Positions 6,520-14,070 of a DNA stretch of 25,951 nt are shown here, one piece after another. The stretch comes from CAZQKE01 sp964593865 (lineage in GTDB: Bacteria; Chloroflexota; Anaerolineae; JAAYZQ01), in NCBI GenBank assembly GCA_964593865.1, contig CAZQKE010000112.1, positions 1 through 25,951 of the forward strand, given 5' to 3'. The stretch's first letter is position 1, and every line of letters begins with the position of its first letter. A program made the position numbers and the translations under genes. The notes under the pieces were generated by a model. The model saw only the letters and a list, made by a program, of their open reading frames with translations. It made no database searches and was not told the origin of the DNA.

Positions 6520-7748
6520 CCATCGCCTACTTTGACTGCTTTTCCGGGGCCGGCGGCGACATGCTGCTGAGCAGCCTCCTGGACGCCGGGCTACCCCTCG
6601 CCGAGCTGGAAGCCGATCTCGCCCGCTTGGAGATGGGACCCTATCGCCTGGAAGTGCAACGCGTCACCCGTCGGGGGCTGACGGGGACCCAGCTGCGCGT
6701 CCTGACCGAAGCTGACCACTACCCCGCCGTCAACCTGGCAGCCGTTGAAGAGATCGTCGGCGGCAGCGGCCTGCCGCCCCGCATCCAAGAGCGCAGCCTG
6801 GCCGTCTTCCGACGCCTGGCCCGCGCCGAAGCCGCCGTCCACGGCGTCGGCATCCAAGAGATCCACTTTCACGAAATCGGCGCGGTGGACAGCCTGGTGG
6901 ACATCGTCGGCTTTGTCTGCGCGCTGGAGCGATTGGGGATAGAGCGGGTTTATAGCTCCCCCCTGGCGGTGGGCAGCGGCACGGTGGAGACGATGCACGG
7001 ACGGCTACCCGTCCCCGCCCCGGCCACCCTGGCCCTGCTGGCCGAAGCCGGTGCGCCGACCGTCCCCGGTCCGGCCCAAACCGAAATCCTGACGCCCACC
7101 GGAGCCGCCCTCCTCACCGAATTCGCCACCTTTGTCCGCCCGGCCATGTACCTGCGGGCGGTGGGCTACGGCTTTGGCAGCAAAGAGTTCGCCTGGCCCA
7201 ACGCCCTGCGCCTGTGGCTGGGCGATCCCCTGGAAGCCACCCTCCCGGAATCGCCCACGGTCGCAGGCGATCTGGCCGATTCGGTGGTCGAATTGCGCTG
7301 CAACCTAGACGACGCCGACGGCGAAGTGCTGGGCTATGCCCTGGAACAACTGTTGGAGGCAGGCGCGTTGGATGTGTGGTTCACCCCGATCCAGATGAAA
7401 AAGAACCGCCCGGCGACCATGCTCTCGGTTCTGGCCCGGCCCGCCGACGCGGAGCGACTCACCGCCTTGCTCCTACGGGAAACACCTACCCTGGGCGTGC
7501 GCCGCCAGGTCCTGGCCCGGCGCAAGGCCGCCCGGCGGGTGCGCCGCGTGGAAACCCCTTGGGGGGAAGTGCGGGTCAAGGTCAAACTGCTCGACGGGGA
7601 GGAGATCTCCGCTTCCCCGGAATACGAGGACTGCGCCCGCCTGGCCGCCGCCCACGGCGTCCCGCTAATGGCGGTCATGGAAGCCGCCCGCGTCGCCGGG
7701 CAGACCGGGCGACTACACCCACCGTCCCCGGCGTCGGCCCCATCATAG
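6516..7748 (+). CDS. larC: Nickel-pincer cofactor biosynthesis protein LarC
   Basis: 410 residues, full length and uninterrupted. LarC inserts nickel into the pyridinium-dithiocarboxylate mononucleotide (CTP-dependent cyclometallase) to finish the cofactor used by lactate racemase and related LarA enzymes. Conserved segments are YFDCFSGAGGDM at the N-terminus, IHFHEIGAVDSLVDIVG, and SPLAVGSGTVETMHGRLPVP. The C-terminal nickel/nucleotide part has ELRCNLDDADGEVLGYA and WFTPIQMKKNRPATML. In some lactobacilli larC is split by a programmed frameshift, but here it is one frame. It overlaps the MOSC gene by 4 bases (ATGA). No larA, larB or larE lies in the window. Confidence 0.95.
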   Translation: MTIAYFDCFSGAGGDMLLSSLLDAGLPLAELEADLARLEMGPYRLEVQRVTRRGLTGTQLRVLTEADHYPAVNLAAVEEIVGGSGLPPRIQERSLAVFRRLARAEAAVHGVGIQEIHFHEIGAVDSLVDIVGFVCALERLGIERVYSSPLAVGSGTVETMHGRLPVPAPATLALLAEAGAPTVPGPAQTEILTPTGAALLTEFATFVRPAMYLRAVGYGFGSKEFAWPNALRLWLGDPLEATLPESPTVAGDLADSVVELRCNLDDADGEVLGYALEQLLEAGALDVWFTPIQMKKNRPATMLSVLARPADAERLTALLLRETPTLGVRRQVLARRKAARRVRRVETPWGEVRVKVKLLDGEEISASPEYEDCARLAAAHGVPLMAVMEAARVAGQTGRLHPPSPASAPS

Positions 7749-7788
7749 AACGCCGGAGGCGCACATAACCGGATCTTTTCTGGCAGAC

Positions 7789-7817
7789 TTGGCGAAAGCC
7801 GGAAAGGGTGTTATAAT
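7789..7817 (+). promoter_or_regulatory. Promoter giving a probably leaderless mRNA
   Basis: TTGGCG (7789-7794), 17-base spacer, TATAAT (7812-7817). Only six bases separate the -10 box from the ATG at 7824, so the transcript start should coincide with or lie within a base or two of the start codon. There is no ribosome site in that gap (CCCGGC). Confidence 0.75.
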
Positions 7818-7823
7818 CCCGGC

Positions 7824-8243
7824 ATGGCGAAAAAAGCACGCACGCCCATCAACGAGTATGACGACGTTTTTGCCATTGAGCTGCCCGGCGAAGGGCCGCC
7901 CCAAGAGCGCGACCGCCTGACCGACCAGGCGATGGTGGTCGCCTACGACCGCCGACCGGGGCGCAAACCCCGCTGGCGGCTCCGCGCCCTCTACTTTGAC
8001 CGGGAAGAATGGACCCGCTCCGGCATCCGCCGCTGGTGGGCCGCCCACGAGGTCCGCTTCCTGCCCGCCGACCGGCTGGATGAGCCGGTCCCGGAAATCT
8101 GCCGCTCCTACGACGCCCCCGATCCCTCCCTGCCGACCATCCTCCTCTGCCACCGCAATACGCCCATGGAACCGGCCCGGCAGCAGATACGGCGGCTCCG
8201 CCGCCGACAAAACCCTTCTGACCTTTCGCATCCGGCACGATGA
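7824..8243 (+). CDS. Uncharacterised 139-residue protein
   Basis: First gene of a three-gene overlapping operon. It has no signal peptide or membrane segment. It is rich in Arg, Pro and Trp, with a central region reading WRLRALYFDREEWTRSGIRRWW and a very basic C-terminal tail (RRLRRRQ), which might contact nucleic acid. I do not recognise a family. Its stop overlaps the next start (ATGA), so it is translationally coupled to the hydrolase. The start is set by the promoter position, with the message probably leaderless. Codon use matches its neighbours, which supports a real gene. Confidence 0.75.
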   Translation: MAKKARTPINEYDDVFAIELPGEGPPQERDRLTDQAMVVAYDRRPGRKPRWRLRALYFDREEWTRSGIRRWWAAHEVRFLPADRLDEPVPEICRSYDAPDPSLPTILLCHRNTPMEPARQQIRRLRRRQNPSDLSHPAR

Positions 8244-8944
8244 AACCGGCGATCATTATCATCGGCGGCTACAACTCCATCTGGGCCGCTTATCTAAAGA
8301 TGGCCCGCGACCTGGAAGACATCACCGGGCTGCGGGCCGTCGGCGTACCGCTCATCACCTGGCACTGGTGGCAAGCCCGCCGGACCGGCGATGCGACCCA
8401 TCTCCTGCAAAAAGTGGAAGAGACGGTCGCCTGGGCGCGGCGCAAATTCCGGGCCGAGCGGTTCATCCTGGTCGGCCACAGCGCGGGCGGCCTGTTGGGC
8501 CGCCTCTACCTGCACGACGGGCCGGTCTGGGGCCACACCTACGCCGGGGTGGAACATGTCATCGCCCTCATCACCCTGGGCACACCCCATTGCAGCGGGC
8601 GGCAGGTCGGCTGGTTCCTGATCGACGAGGCCAACCGCCTGGCCCCCGGCGCACCCTATGCCGACCGGATCCGCTATCGCACCGTGATCGGACGCTGGCT
8701 CCAGGGGCGGCGGGAGGGCAGCTACGCCGAACAGCGCGCCCACCGCACCTACCGCTTTTTCGGCGGTCGGGGCGATTCCTGGGGCGACGGCGTCGTCCCC
8801 CTGGAAAGCGCATCCCTGACGGGCGTGGACAACCTGGTGCTGGACGACGTGGCCCATTCCCGCAAATTCTACCGCAACTGGTATGGCAGCTCCGCCCAGA
8901 TCATCCGCCGCTGGTGGCCGGAAGGGACGTGGTATGACGGCTGA
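8240..8944 (+). CDS. Alpha/beta-hydrolase, lipase/esterase-like
   Basis: 234 residues of a cytoplasmic alpha/beta-hydrolase fold. The N-terminal strand and oxyanion turn read IIIIGGYNS. The nucleophile elbow is GHSAGG with Ser81, followed by LGRLYLHDG. A TLGTPH segment is typical of lipase-like members. Asp and His candidates lie near the C-terminus (DSWGDGVVPLESA and VLDDVAHSRKFY). It starts at the ATGA overlap with the preceding gene and overlaps the helicase by 11 bases. It lacks a signal peptide, so it acts inside the cell. The substrate is unknown. Similar proteins are annotated as PGAP1-like or triacylglycerol-lipase-like hydrolases. Confidence 0.88.
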   Translation: MKPAIIIIGGYNSIWAAYLKMARDLEDITGLRAVGVPLITWHWWQARRTGDATHLLQKVEETVAWARRKFRAERFILVGHSAGGLLGRLYLHDGPVWGHTYAGVEHVIALITLGTPHCSGRQVGWFLIDEANRLAPGAPYADRIRYRTVIGRWLQGRREGSYAEQRAHRTYRFFGGRGDSWGDGVVPLESASLTGVDNLVLDDVAHSRKFYRNWYGSSAQIIRRWWPEGTWYDG

Positions 8945-11000
8945 ACCGATCACCGGGCCGACCGGCGGCAACCACACCGTCTTTCTTTCGGGGCCGCCGG
9001 GGACGGGCAAAACGACGCTGGCCGTGCAGCGGCTGGCCTACCTGCTGAAACAGGGCATCCCCGCCGAGCAGATTCTGATCCTGGTCCCCCAGCGCACCCT
9101 GGCCGCTCCTTATGAAGCGGCAATGCGCGACCACGCCGGCAGCACCGTGGACATGGCCACCATCGGCGGGCTGGCCCGGCGCACCATTGAGCTGTTTTGG
9201 CCCCTGATCGCCGCACCCGCCGGGTTCGCCCACCCGGACCGCCCACCGCGCTTTTTGACCCTGGAGACGGCCCAATACTACATGAACCGCATCGTGGAGC
9301 CGCTCATCGCCGAAGGAGCCTTTGACGGCGTGACCATCCCCCGCCCCCGTCTGGTGAGCCAGATCATTGACAACCTGGACAAGGCCGCCGCCGTCGGGTT
9401 CCCGCCGGAGCAGATCGCCGCCCGGCTCAAAGGGGCTTGGAGCGGCGAATCGGCCCGGCTGCCCATCTACGACCGGGTGCAAGAGGCGGCTTTGGCCTTC
9501 CGCCGCGCCTGCCTGGAACACAACCTGCTCGATTGGTCGTTGCAGATCACCGTCTTTCGGGAACATCTCCTGCCTTTGCCCCAGCTGCGCCGCTACCTCT
9601 TGAGCGGCTATCGCCACCTCATCGCCGACAACATTGAGGAAAACGTCCCCGTGACCCACGATCTGCTGCGCCTGTGGCTGCCCTTGTGCGAATCGGCCCT
9701 GCTGGTCTATGACACCGACGGCGGCTATCGCGTCTTTCTCGGCGCGGACCCCAAAGGCGCGTTGGCCCTGGCCGATCTCTGCCGCGAACGCTACACCTTG
9801 ACCCGCTCCCACGTCGCCCCGCCCGAAATGGAGGCCCTGGGACTGGGACTGGTCGGTCGGCCCTGGGGCGGCGGCCCCGGCGCGGAAACCGACCCCCGGC
9901 GGGCCATGCGCTTTGAGGTGTTCCGCTACCACCCCCAAATGCTCGATTGGGTGGCCGATGAAACTTCGCGCCTGGTCCACGAGGAAGGATTGCCCCCCGG
10001 CGAGATCGCCATCCTGGCCCCCTTTGTGAGCGATTCCCTACGCTTTGCCCTGGGCGAACGGCTGCGCCGCTTCGCCCTGCCGGTCCGCACCCATCGCCCT
10101 TCCCGTCAGCTGCGGGAAGAACCGGCGGCCCGCTGCCTGCTGACCCTGACCAAACTGGCCCACCCCCACTGGCAGCAGCCTCCGCCGCCCGCGGATGTGG
10201 CCCACACCCTGAGCCTGGTCATCGCCGAGATGGACCCGGTCCGCGCCCACCTGCTGACCGGCATCGTCTACCGCATCCGCGACGGCCAACCGGTGCTGAC
10301 GCCCTTCCACCTCATCCGCCCCGAAATGCGGAAGCGGATCGGCGACCTGCCGGGGAGGCGGTACGATGAGCTGCGGCAGTGGCTGGAAACCGCCGGGCAA
10401 GCCGACGGCCCGTCCAACCTGGCCTACTTTTTGAGCCGACTCTTTGAAGTGCTCTCCCGGCCCGGCTTTGGCTTCCACCACGATTTTGACGCCGGGGCGA
10501 CGGCGGCCGGCCTCATTGAATCGGTCCGGAAATTCCGTCAGGCCCTGGCTTCCCCGGACGAGGAGGAGCGGGACCTGGACCGGGAGTATGTGGAGATGGT
10601 GGAAGGGGGCGTCATCGCGGCCCAGTATCTGACCGGCTGGCGCACCCGGCCCCAGGAAGCGGTCTTGCTGCTGCCGGCCTACACCTTTTTGATGATGAAC
10701 CGCCCGGTCACGATCCAGTTCTGGCTTGACGCCGGGAGCCGGGCCTGGTTCGAGCGCATCTACCAGCCGCTGACCCAGCCTTACGTCCTGCGCCGCGAGT
10801 GGGAAGGGGAACGGCCCTGGACCGATGAGGACGAAGTGCGGGTGCGCCGCGAAGCCCTGGACCGCCTCATCCTGGGGCTGACGCGCCGCTGCCGCCGCCG
10901 CGTCTACCTGGCCTTCAGCGAGTTGAACGAACGGGGCTATGAGCAGCAAGGACCGCTGCGCCAGGCGGTCCAGCGGCTGCTGCGTCAGGAGTGGCGATAA
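8934..11000 (+). CDS. UvrD/AddAB-like superfamily 1 helicase
   Basis: 688 residues. Walker A is GPPGTGKTTLA near residue 20, followed by ILILVPQRTLAAPYE (motif Ia region). The motif II position near residue 230 reads HLIADNIEENVPVTHDLL rather than the usual DE-x-Q/H. VYDTDGGYRVFLGADP resembles motif III. The C-terminal part has VTIQFWLDAGSRAWFERIYQPLTQPYVL and LGLTRRCRRRVYLAFSELNERG, the equivalent of motifs V and VI. No Cys cluster or RecB nuclease motif is visible. The ATG at 8934 overlaps the hydrolase by 11 bases, with GGAAGGG upstream. It may unwind DNA in repair, though the unusual motif II leaves activity open. Its 3' end overlaps the convergent lipoprotein gene by 86 bases. Confidence 0.88.
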   Translation: MTAEPITGPTGGNHTVFLSGPPGTGKTTLAVQRLAYLLKQGIPAEQILILVPQRTLAAPYEAAMRDHAGSTVDMATIGGLARRTIELFWPLIAAPAGFAHPDRPPRFLTLETAQYYMNRIVEPLIAEGAFDGVTIPRPRLVSQIIDNLDKAAAVGFPPEQIAARLKGAWSGESARLPIYDRVQEAALAFRRACLEHNLLDWSLQITVFREHLLPLPQLRRYLLSGYRHLIADNIEENVPVTHDLLRLWLPLCESALLVYDTDGGYRVFLGADPKGALALADLCRERYTLTRSHVAPPEMEALGLGLVGRPWGGGPGAETDPRRAMRFEVFRYHPQMLDWVADETSRLVHEEGLPPGEIAILAPFVSDSLRFALGERLRRFALPVRTHRPSRQLREEPAARCLLTLTKLAHPHWQQPPPPADVAHTLSLVIAEMDPVRAHLLTGIVYRIRDGQPVLTPFHLIRPEMRKRIGDLPGRRYDELRQWLETAGQADGPSNLAYFLSRLFEVLSRPGFGFHHDFDAGATAAGLIESVRKFRQALASPDEEERDLDREYVEMVEGGVIAAQYLTGWRTRPQEAVLLLPAYTFLMMNRPVTIQFWLDAGSRAWFERIYQPLTQPYVLRREWEGERPWTDEDEVRVRREALDRLILGLTRRCRRRVYLAFSELNERGYEQQGPLRQAVQRLLRQEWR

Positions 11001-12006
11001 AGCCCAGGATCGTCGCCGGGAATTTATCGGTGACGAGCAGGAACCCCCGGCCATCCAAGCGGACCAGGCCCTCCCAGTTGCGGGCCTTTCCCTCCGGCAG
11101 CAGCTCCAACTGGAGGGGCGGGCGGTCCACCAGCACGATCTCCTCGGCCTCGTACCGAAATTCAATCAGCCGTTCCACCGCTTCCGACCGGGCATGGGTC
11201 GGTCCCCGACCGTAGCGTTCGGCCAGGGGATCACGGGCGGGCCGCAGGTCGGCGTCGCCGGGATAAAAGTAGTTGATGGCCCAGAAGCGGCCCTGGGCAT
11301 CGGGGGCGGTAGCGTCGGTCAGGCGGTACTCAACGGAGGGCAAAGGCACGGTCCCGGCGGGGGCCGGGTCCAGGGTGAAAAGGTGGGCCACCGGGGAAGG
11401 GTTGACCGCCGCGCCGTTGGCCTCATAGATGGTCAACAGCCGGTCGCCGACCACCACCAACGTCTCATCGGAGAGGTTGCTCAGGTCGGCCTGGGGCGGG
11501 ATCTCAAGCAGGGTGTCGGGGTCCAGGGTCAACGCGCTCAGGTCGGGGGCCAGCCGACCGGCCACCAGGTAGCCCATCATCCCCCCGCCGGGCGAGGCTT
11601 CCACGGTGAGAAAAGCCCGGTCGCCGTGAAAGGCGATGGCCTCATAGCCCTCAAAGCCGCGCACACGGGCCGCCAGCCCACCCGCCGTCAGGGGGATGGG
11701 CGTCGGCTCCAACGGCCCGGCAGTGCGGCCTTCCAAAAAATCCAAGATGGCGGCTTTGGGCAGGCTATAGACCGCTCCCTCGCCGGGGGCGGAAAAGGTG
11801 GGGTACTGGGGCAAGAGGATCAGGTCGTCGCCGTGCCAGGCCAGGCCGGAGACCTCGGCCCGGCGGCCGGCGAGCGGCCCGCCCAGGGGGATGGGCGTCA
11901 CGGCGTATTCGACGGGCGGCGTGGGCGTCGGCGTGGGGCCGGATGGAGTGCAGGCGGCCAGGATGAGCATTCCCAACGACAAAAGCAAGACGGTCCGTCG
12001 GCACAT
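10915..12006 (-). CDS. Secreted lipoprotein, esterase/phytase-like beta-propeller candidate
   Basis: 363 residues. The start ATG at 12006 has AAGGAG 7 bases upstream, and an in-frame extension further upstream is not needed. Residues 1-19 form a lipoprotein signal peptide with lipobox LAAC (Cys19), followed by a Thr/Pro-rich spacer (TPSGPTPTPTPP). The mature part has repeated short strands: EVSGLAWHGDDLILLPQ, GFEGYEAIAFHGDRAFL, NLSDETLVVVGDRLLTIYEANG and NWEGLVRLDGRGFLLVTDKFP. This resembles esterase-like/phytase-like propellers found in bacterial surface proteins. The role is unknown. A basic or proline tail follows the last conserved strand and overlaps the helicase end. The tRNA terminator lies just upstream, so it probably has its own weak promoter or relies on read-through. 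Confidence 0.85.
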   Translation of the reverse strand: MCRRTVLLLSLGMLILAACTPSGPTPTPTPPVEYAVTPIPLGGPLAGRRAEVSGLAWHGDDLILLPQYPTFSAPGEGAVYSLPKAAILDFLEGRTAGPLEPTPIPLTAGGLAARVRGFEGYEAIAFHGDRAFLTVEASPGGGMMGYLVAGRLAPDLSALTLDPDTLLEIPPQADLSNLSDETLVVVGDRLLTIYEANGAAVNPSPVAHLFTLDPAPAGTVPLPSVEYRLTDATAPDAQGRFWAINYFYPGDADLRPARDPLAERYGRGPTHARSEAVERLIEFRYEAEEIVLVDRPPLQLELLPEGKARNWEGLVRLDGRGFLLVTDKFPATILGFIATPDAAAAGPPGAAVLAAHSPVRSTR

Positions 12007-12045
12007 AGACCTACTCCTTGCGCTACACCGCTCGGCGCGGGCCAC

Positions 12046-12082
12046 AGAAAAGAAAATTCCGGGAGCACCACAGCCCCCGGAA
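12046..12082 (-). terminator. Rho-independent terminator of tRNA-Arg
   Basis: On the minus strand, TTCCGGGGGC, a 6-base loop, then GCTCCCGGAA form a 10-bp stem with one wobble pair, followed by TTTTCTTTT. It begins 8 bases after the tRNA 3' end. Confidence 0.85.
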
Positions 12083-12089
12083 AGCCGAG

Positions 12090-12162
12090 CGCGCCTGGAG
12101 GGACTCGAACCCCCAACCTACTGATTCGAAGTCAGGCGCTCTATCCATTGAGCTACAGGCGC
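12090..12162 (-). tRNA. tRNA-Arg (anticodon UCG)
   Basis: A 73-base cloverleaf. Acceptor stem GCGCCTG pairs with CAGGCGC. D arm is GCTC-AATGGATA-GAGC. The anticodon loop CTTCGAA gives UCG, which reads CGA. The variable loop is 5 bases. The T arm is GGGGG-TTCGAGT-CCCTC. The first anticodon-stem pair (27-43) is a C/T mismatch by my alignment. No CCA is encoded. It has its own promoter and terminator. Confidence 0.95.
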
Positions 12163-12171
12163 ATCGGCAAA

Positions 12172-12200
12172 AGTATACCACAAGTGGCAGACAACGCCAA
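12172..12200 (-). promoter_or_regulatory. Promoter of tRNA-Arg
   Basis: On the minus strand, TTGGCG (12200-12195), 17-base spacer, TATACT (12177-12172), ten bases from the tRNA 5' end. The -35 box is identical to that of the promoter at 7789. Confidence 0.75.
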
Positions 12201-12322
12201 AAATCGGGCAGGCTCCGTCGGTCGGCCAAAGCATCGCGGGTGCATCTCACAAATACCGCCGAGCGTACAGCGAAATGCAAGAGATCGGCAAAACCCCATC
12301 CCCTCAATTTCATCCTGCCATT

Positions 12323-12350
12323 TTGCCTGACGGCCAAGATGTGGTATAAT
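12323..12350 (+). promoter_or_regulatory. Promoter of the LCP-family gene
   Basis: TTGCCT (12323-12328), 16-base spacer, TATAAT (12345-12350). The leader of about 55 bases ends in GGAGGAA just before the TTG start at 12413. It is divergent to the tRNA promoter. Confidence 0.65.
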
Positions 12351-12412
12351 TGCTTTGACGCTCGCCTAATACAACGAACGGTCGATCCCGTTCAACGGCG
12401 CGTGGAGGAATC

Positions 12413-13933
12413 TTGAGTATTTCTGTTGCACAACAACCGAGCAGAACCCGACAACAGCGTAGCCGTCCACCCCTCTGGTTGCGCATGTTCATCGGCTTCT
12501 TTCTGGTCATCTTTTTGATGGGCGGGTTGTATTCCGGCTACCTGTTCTATGCCACGGTCCGGGCCATCGTCGCCCAGACCGACCTACCTGCTTTGCCCGT
12601 CGTCCAACTCCCGGCCCTGAACTTGCCCCAGGCTGCCGTCGAGGGGGGCGTTGCCGAGCCGGTCCCCCAAATGCCGGATATGACCCCCATAGCCGGAGTA
12701 GGCGGAGTATCGTTCGCACCACCCCCTGCTCCCCCCACCGCCGAGGGCGAACGGATCAACATCCTCTTGCTGGGCATTGACCGGCGGGGCAACAAAGGGT
12801 GGGGTTATCGGACCGACACGATCATCATCGTCACCGTGGATCCGGTGAACGGCACGGCCGGGATGCTATCTATCCCCCGCGACCTCTATTTGGAGATCCC
12901 CGGCTGCAAAGAGGATCGGATCAACACGGCCAACGTATACGGCTACAACCGGTGCAAATACCCCGGCGGCGGTCCGGCCCTCCTCAAGCGGACCATTGAG
13001 TACAACTTTGGCATCCCCATCGATTACTACATCATGGTGGATTTCAAAGGCTTTGAGCAGATCGTAGACACCCTGGGTGGCATTGACGTCAATGTGCCCC
13101 GCACCCTGCACGATACCAGATACCCCGACCCAAAACCGGGCGATCCCTACGGCATGAAAACCGTACACTTTGACCCCGGCTGGCAGCACATGGACGGCAA
13201 ACGGGCGTTGGAATACGCCCGTTCCCGGATGAGCACCAGCGACTTTGACCGGGCGGACCGCCAGCAGCGCATCCTTTTGGCCATCCGCGACAAAGCCATG
13301 AGCCTGGACCTTATCCCCAAACTGCCCTCCCTCTTTGCTACCATGGGCAACATGGTCAAGACCGACATGTCCTTGGATGAAATGATTGAACTGGCCCGCC
13401 TGGCCCCGCAGATTGACATGAACAACATCAAGCGGGTGGTCATCAAAAAACCGATGGTCTACGGCTACAAGACGGAAAAGGGAGCCGCCGTGCAGTTGCC
13501 CAAGTGGGAGCTGATCAACCCCGTGATTGAGGACCTGTTCTCCACTCCCCTGGTCACGGCTCCGACGCCCACCCCTGCGCCGCCCACGCCCACCCCGACC
13601 CTGGCTCCCATCCAAATCGAAGAACTGGAGAAACTGGCCCAAGAAGGCGCACGCATCGCCGTTCAGAACGGGACCACCGAACCCAATTTCGCCGCCCGCG
13701 TCGCAGCGATGTTGATGGCACAAGGTTACCAGGTCGTTGAATTCGGTGATGCCGACCGGGTAGACTATACCAACACGGTCATCGTAGACTATACCGGCAA
13801 GAGCTACACCCTGAACCGTCTGATTGAACTCTTCCAAGTCGCGCCGGAAAATGTGCGCACCAGCACCAACCTTCGCAACCAGATTGACATTCGCGTCATC
13901 GTCGGGCAAGATGCGCTACTCTTGGTTCCATAG
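12413..13933 (+). CDS. LytR-CpsA-Psr (LCP) family protein
   Basis: 506 residues. LCP proteins transfer polyprenyl-pyrophosphate-linked glycans to cell-wall polymers outside the membrane. After a basic cytoplasmic start there is one membrane helix at about 25-46 (FIGFFLVIFLMGGLYSGYLF). The LCP catalytic domain spans about 118-300, with NILLLGIDRR, YRTDTIIIVTVD, MLSIPRDL and DFDRADRQQRIL (the conserved Arg and Asp residues). A Thr/Pro-rich linker (about 385-400) precedes a LytR_C-like domain (ARIAVQNGTTEPNFAARVA). The TTG start at 12413 has GGAGG 4 bases upstream. It has its own promoter and a strong terminator, so it is monocistronic. It could attach the product of the glycan cluster at 18314-25951 to the wall, which is an inference. 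Confidence 0.95.
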   Translation: MSISVAQQPSRTRQQRSRPPLWLRMFIGFFLVIFLMGGLYSGYLFYATVRAIVAQTDLPALPVVQLPALNLPQAAVEGGVAEPVPQMPDMTPIAGVGGVSFAPPPAPPTAEGERINILLLGIDRRGNKGWGYRTDTIIIVTVDPVNGTAGMLSIPRDLYLEIPGCKEDRINTANVYGYNRCKYPGGGPALLKRTIEYNFGIPIDYYIMVDFKGFEQIVDTLGGIDVNVPRTLHDTRYPDPKPGDPYGMKTVHFDPGWQHMDGKRALEYARSRMSTSDFDRADRQQRILLAIRDKAMSLDLIPKLPSLFATMGNMVKTDMSLDEMIELARLAPQIDMNNIKRVVIKKPMVYGYKTEKGAAVQLPKWELINPVIEDLFSTPLVTAPTPTPAPPTPTPTLAPIQIEELEKLAQEGARIAVQNGTTEPNFAARVAAMLMAQGYQVVEFGDADRVDYTNTVIVDYTGKSYTLNRLIELFQVAPENVRTSTNLRNQIDIRVIVGQDALLLVP

Positions 13934-13960
13934 ACGCCCGGTCCCCAAAGGATTCGGCCA

Positions 13961-14007
13961 TAAACCTGACCGGCCAGCACCCCGACCGGTCAGGTTTATG
14001 TTATCTT
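13961..14007 (+). terminator. Rho-independent terminator after the LCP gene
   Basis: A perfect 13-bp stem, TAAACCTGACCGG (13961-13973) against CCGGTCAGGTTTA (13986-13998), with a 12-base loop and the partly T-rich tail TGTTATCTT. Because the stem ends in A-T pairs it may also work on the other strand. Confidence 0.85.
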
Positions 14008-14070
14008 GCTAGAGGAGCTGTGAGGCGTTTTGACCATCCTACCCAACGGAATCATCCCCAAAAGGGCATC

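Noticed and set aside
7728..7757. CCGGCGT...ACGCCGG hairpin after larC as a terminator
   Set aside because: The stem is 7 bp with a long loop, it overlaps the coding end, and no T-run follows.
10939..12330. 463-codon plus-strand frame over the lipoprotein and tRNA
   Set aside because: It runs through a tRNA gene and opposite a lipoprotein with good signal peptide and ribosome site; its composition is typical of a shadow frame.
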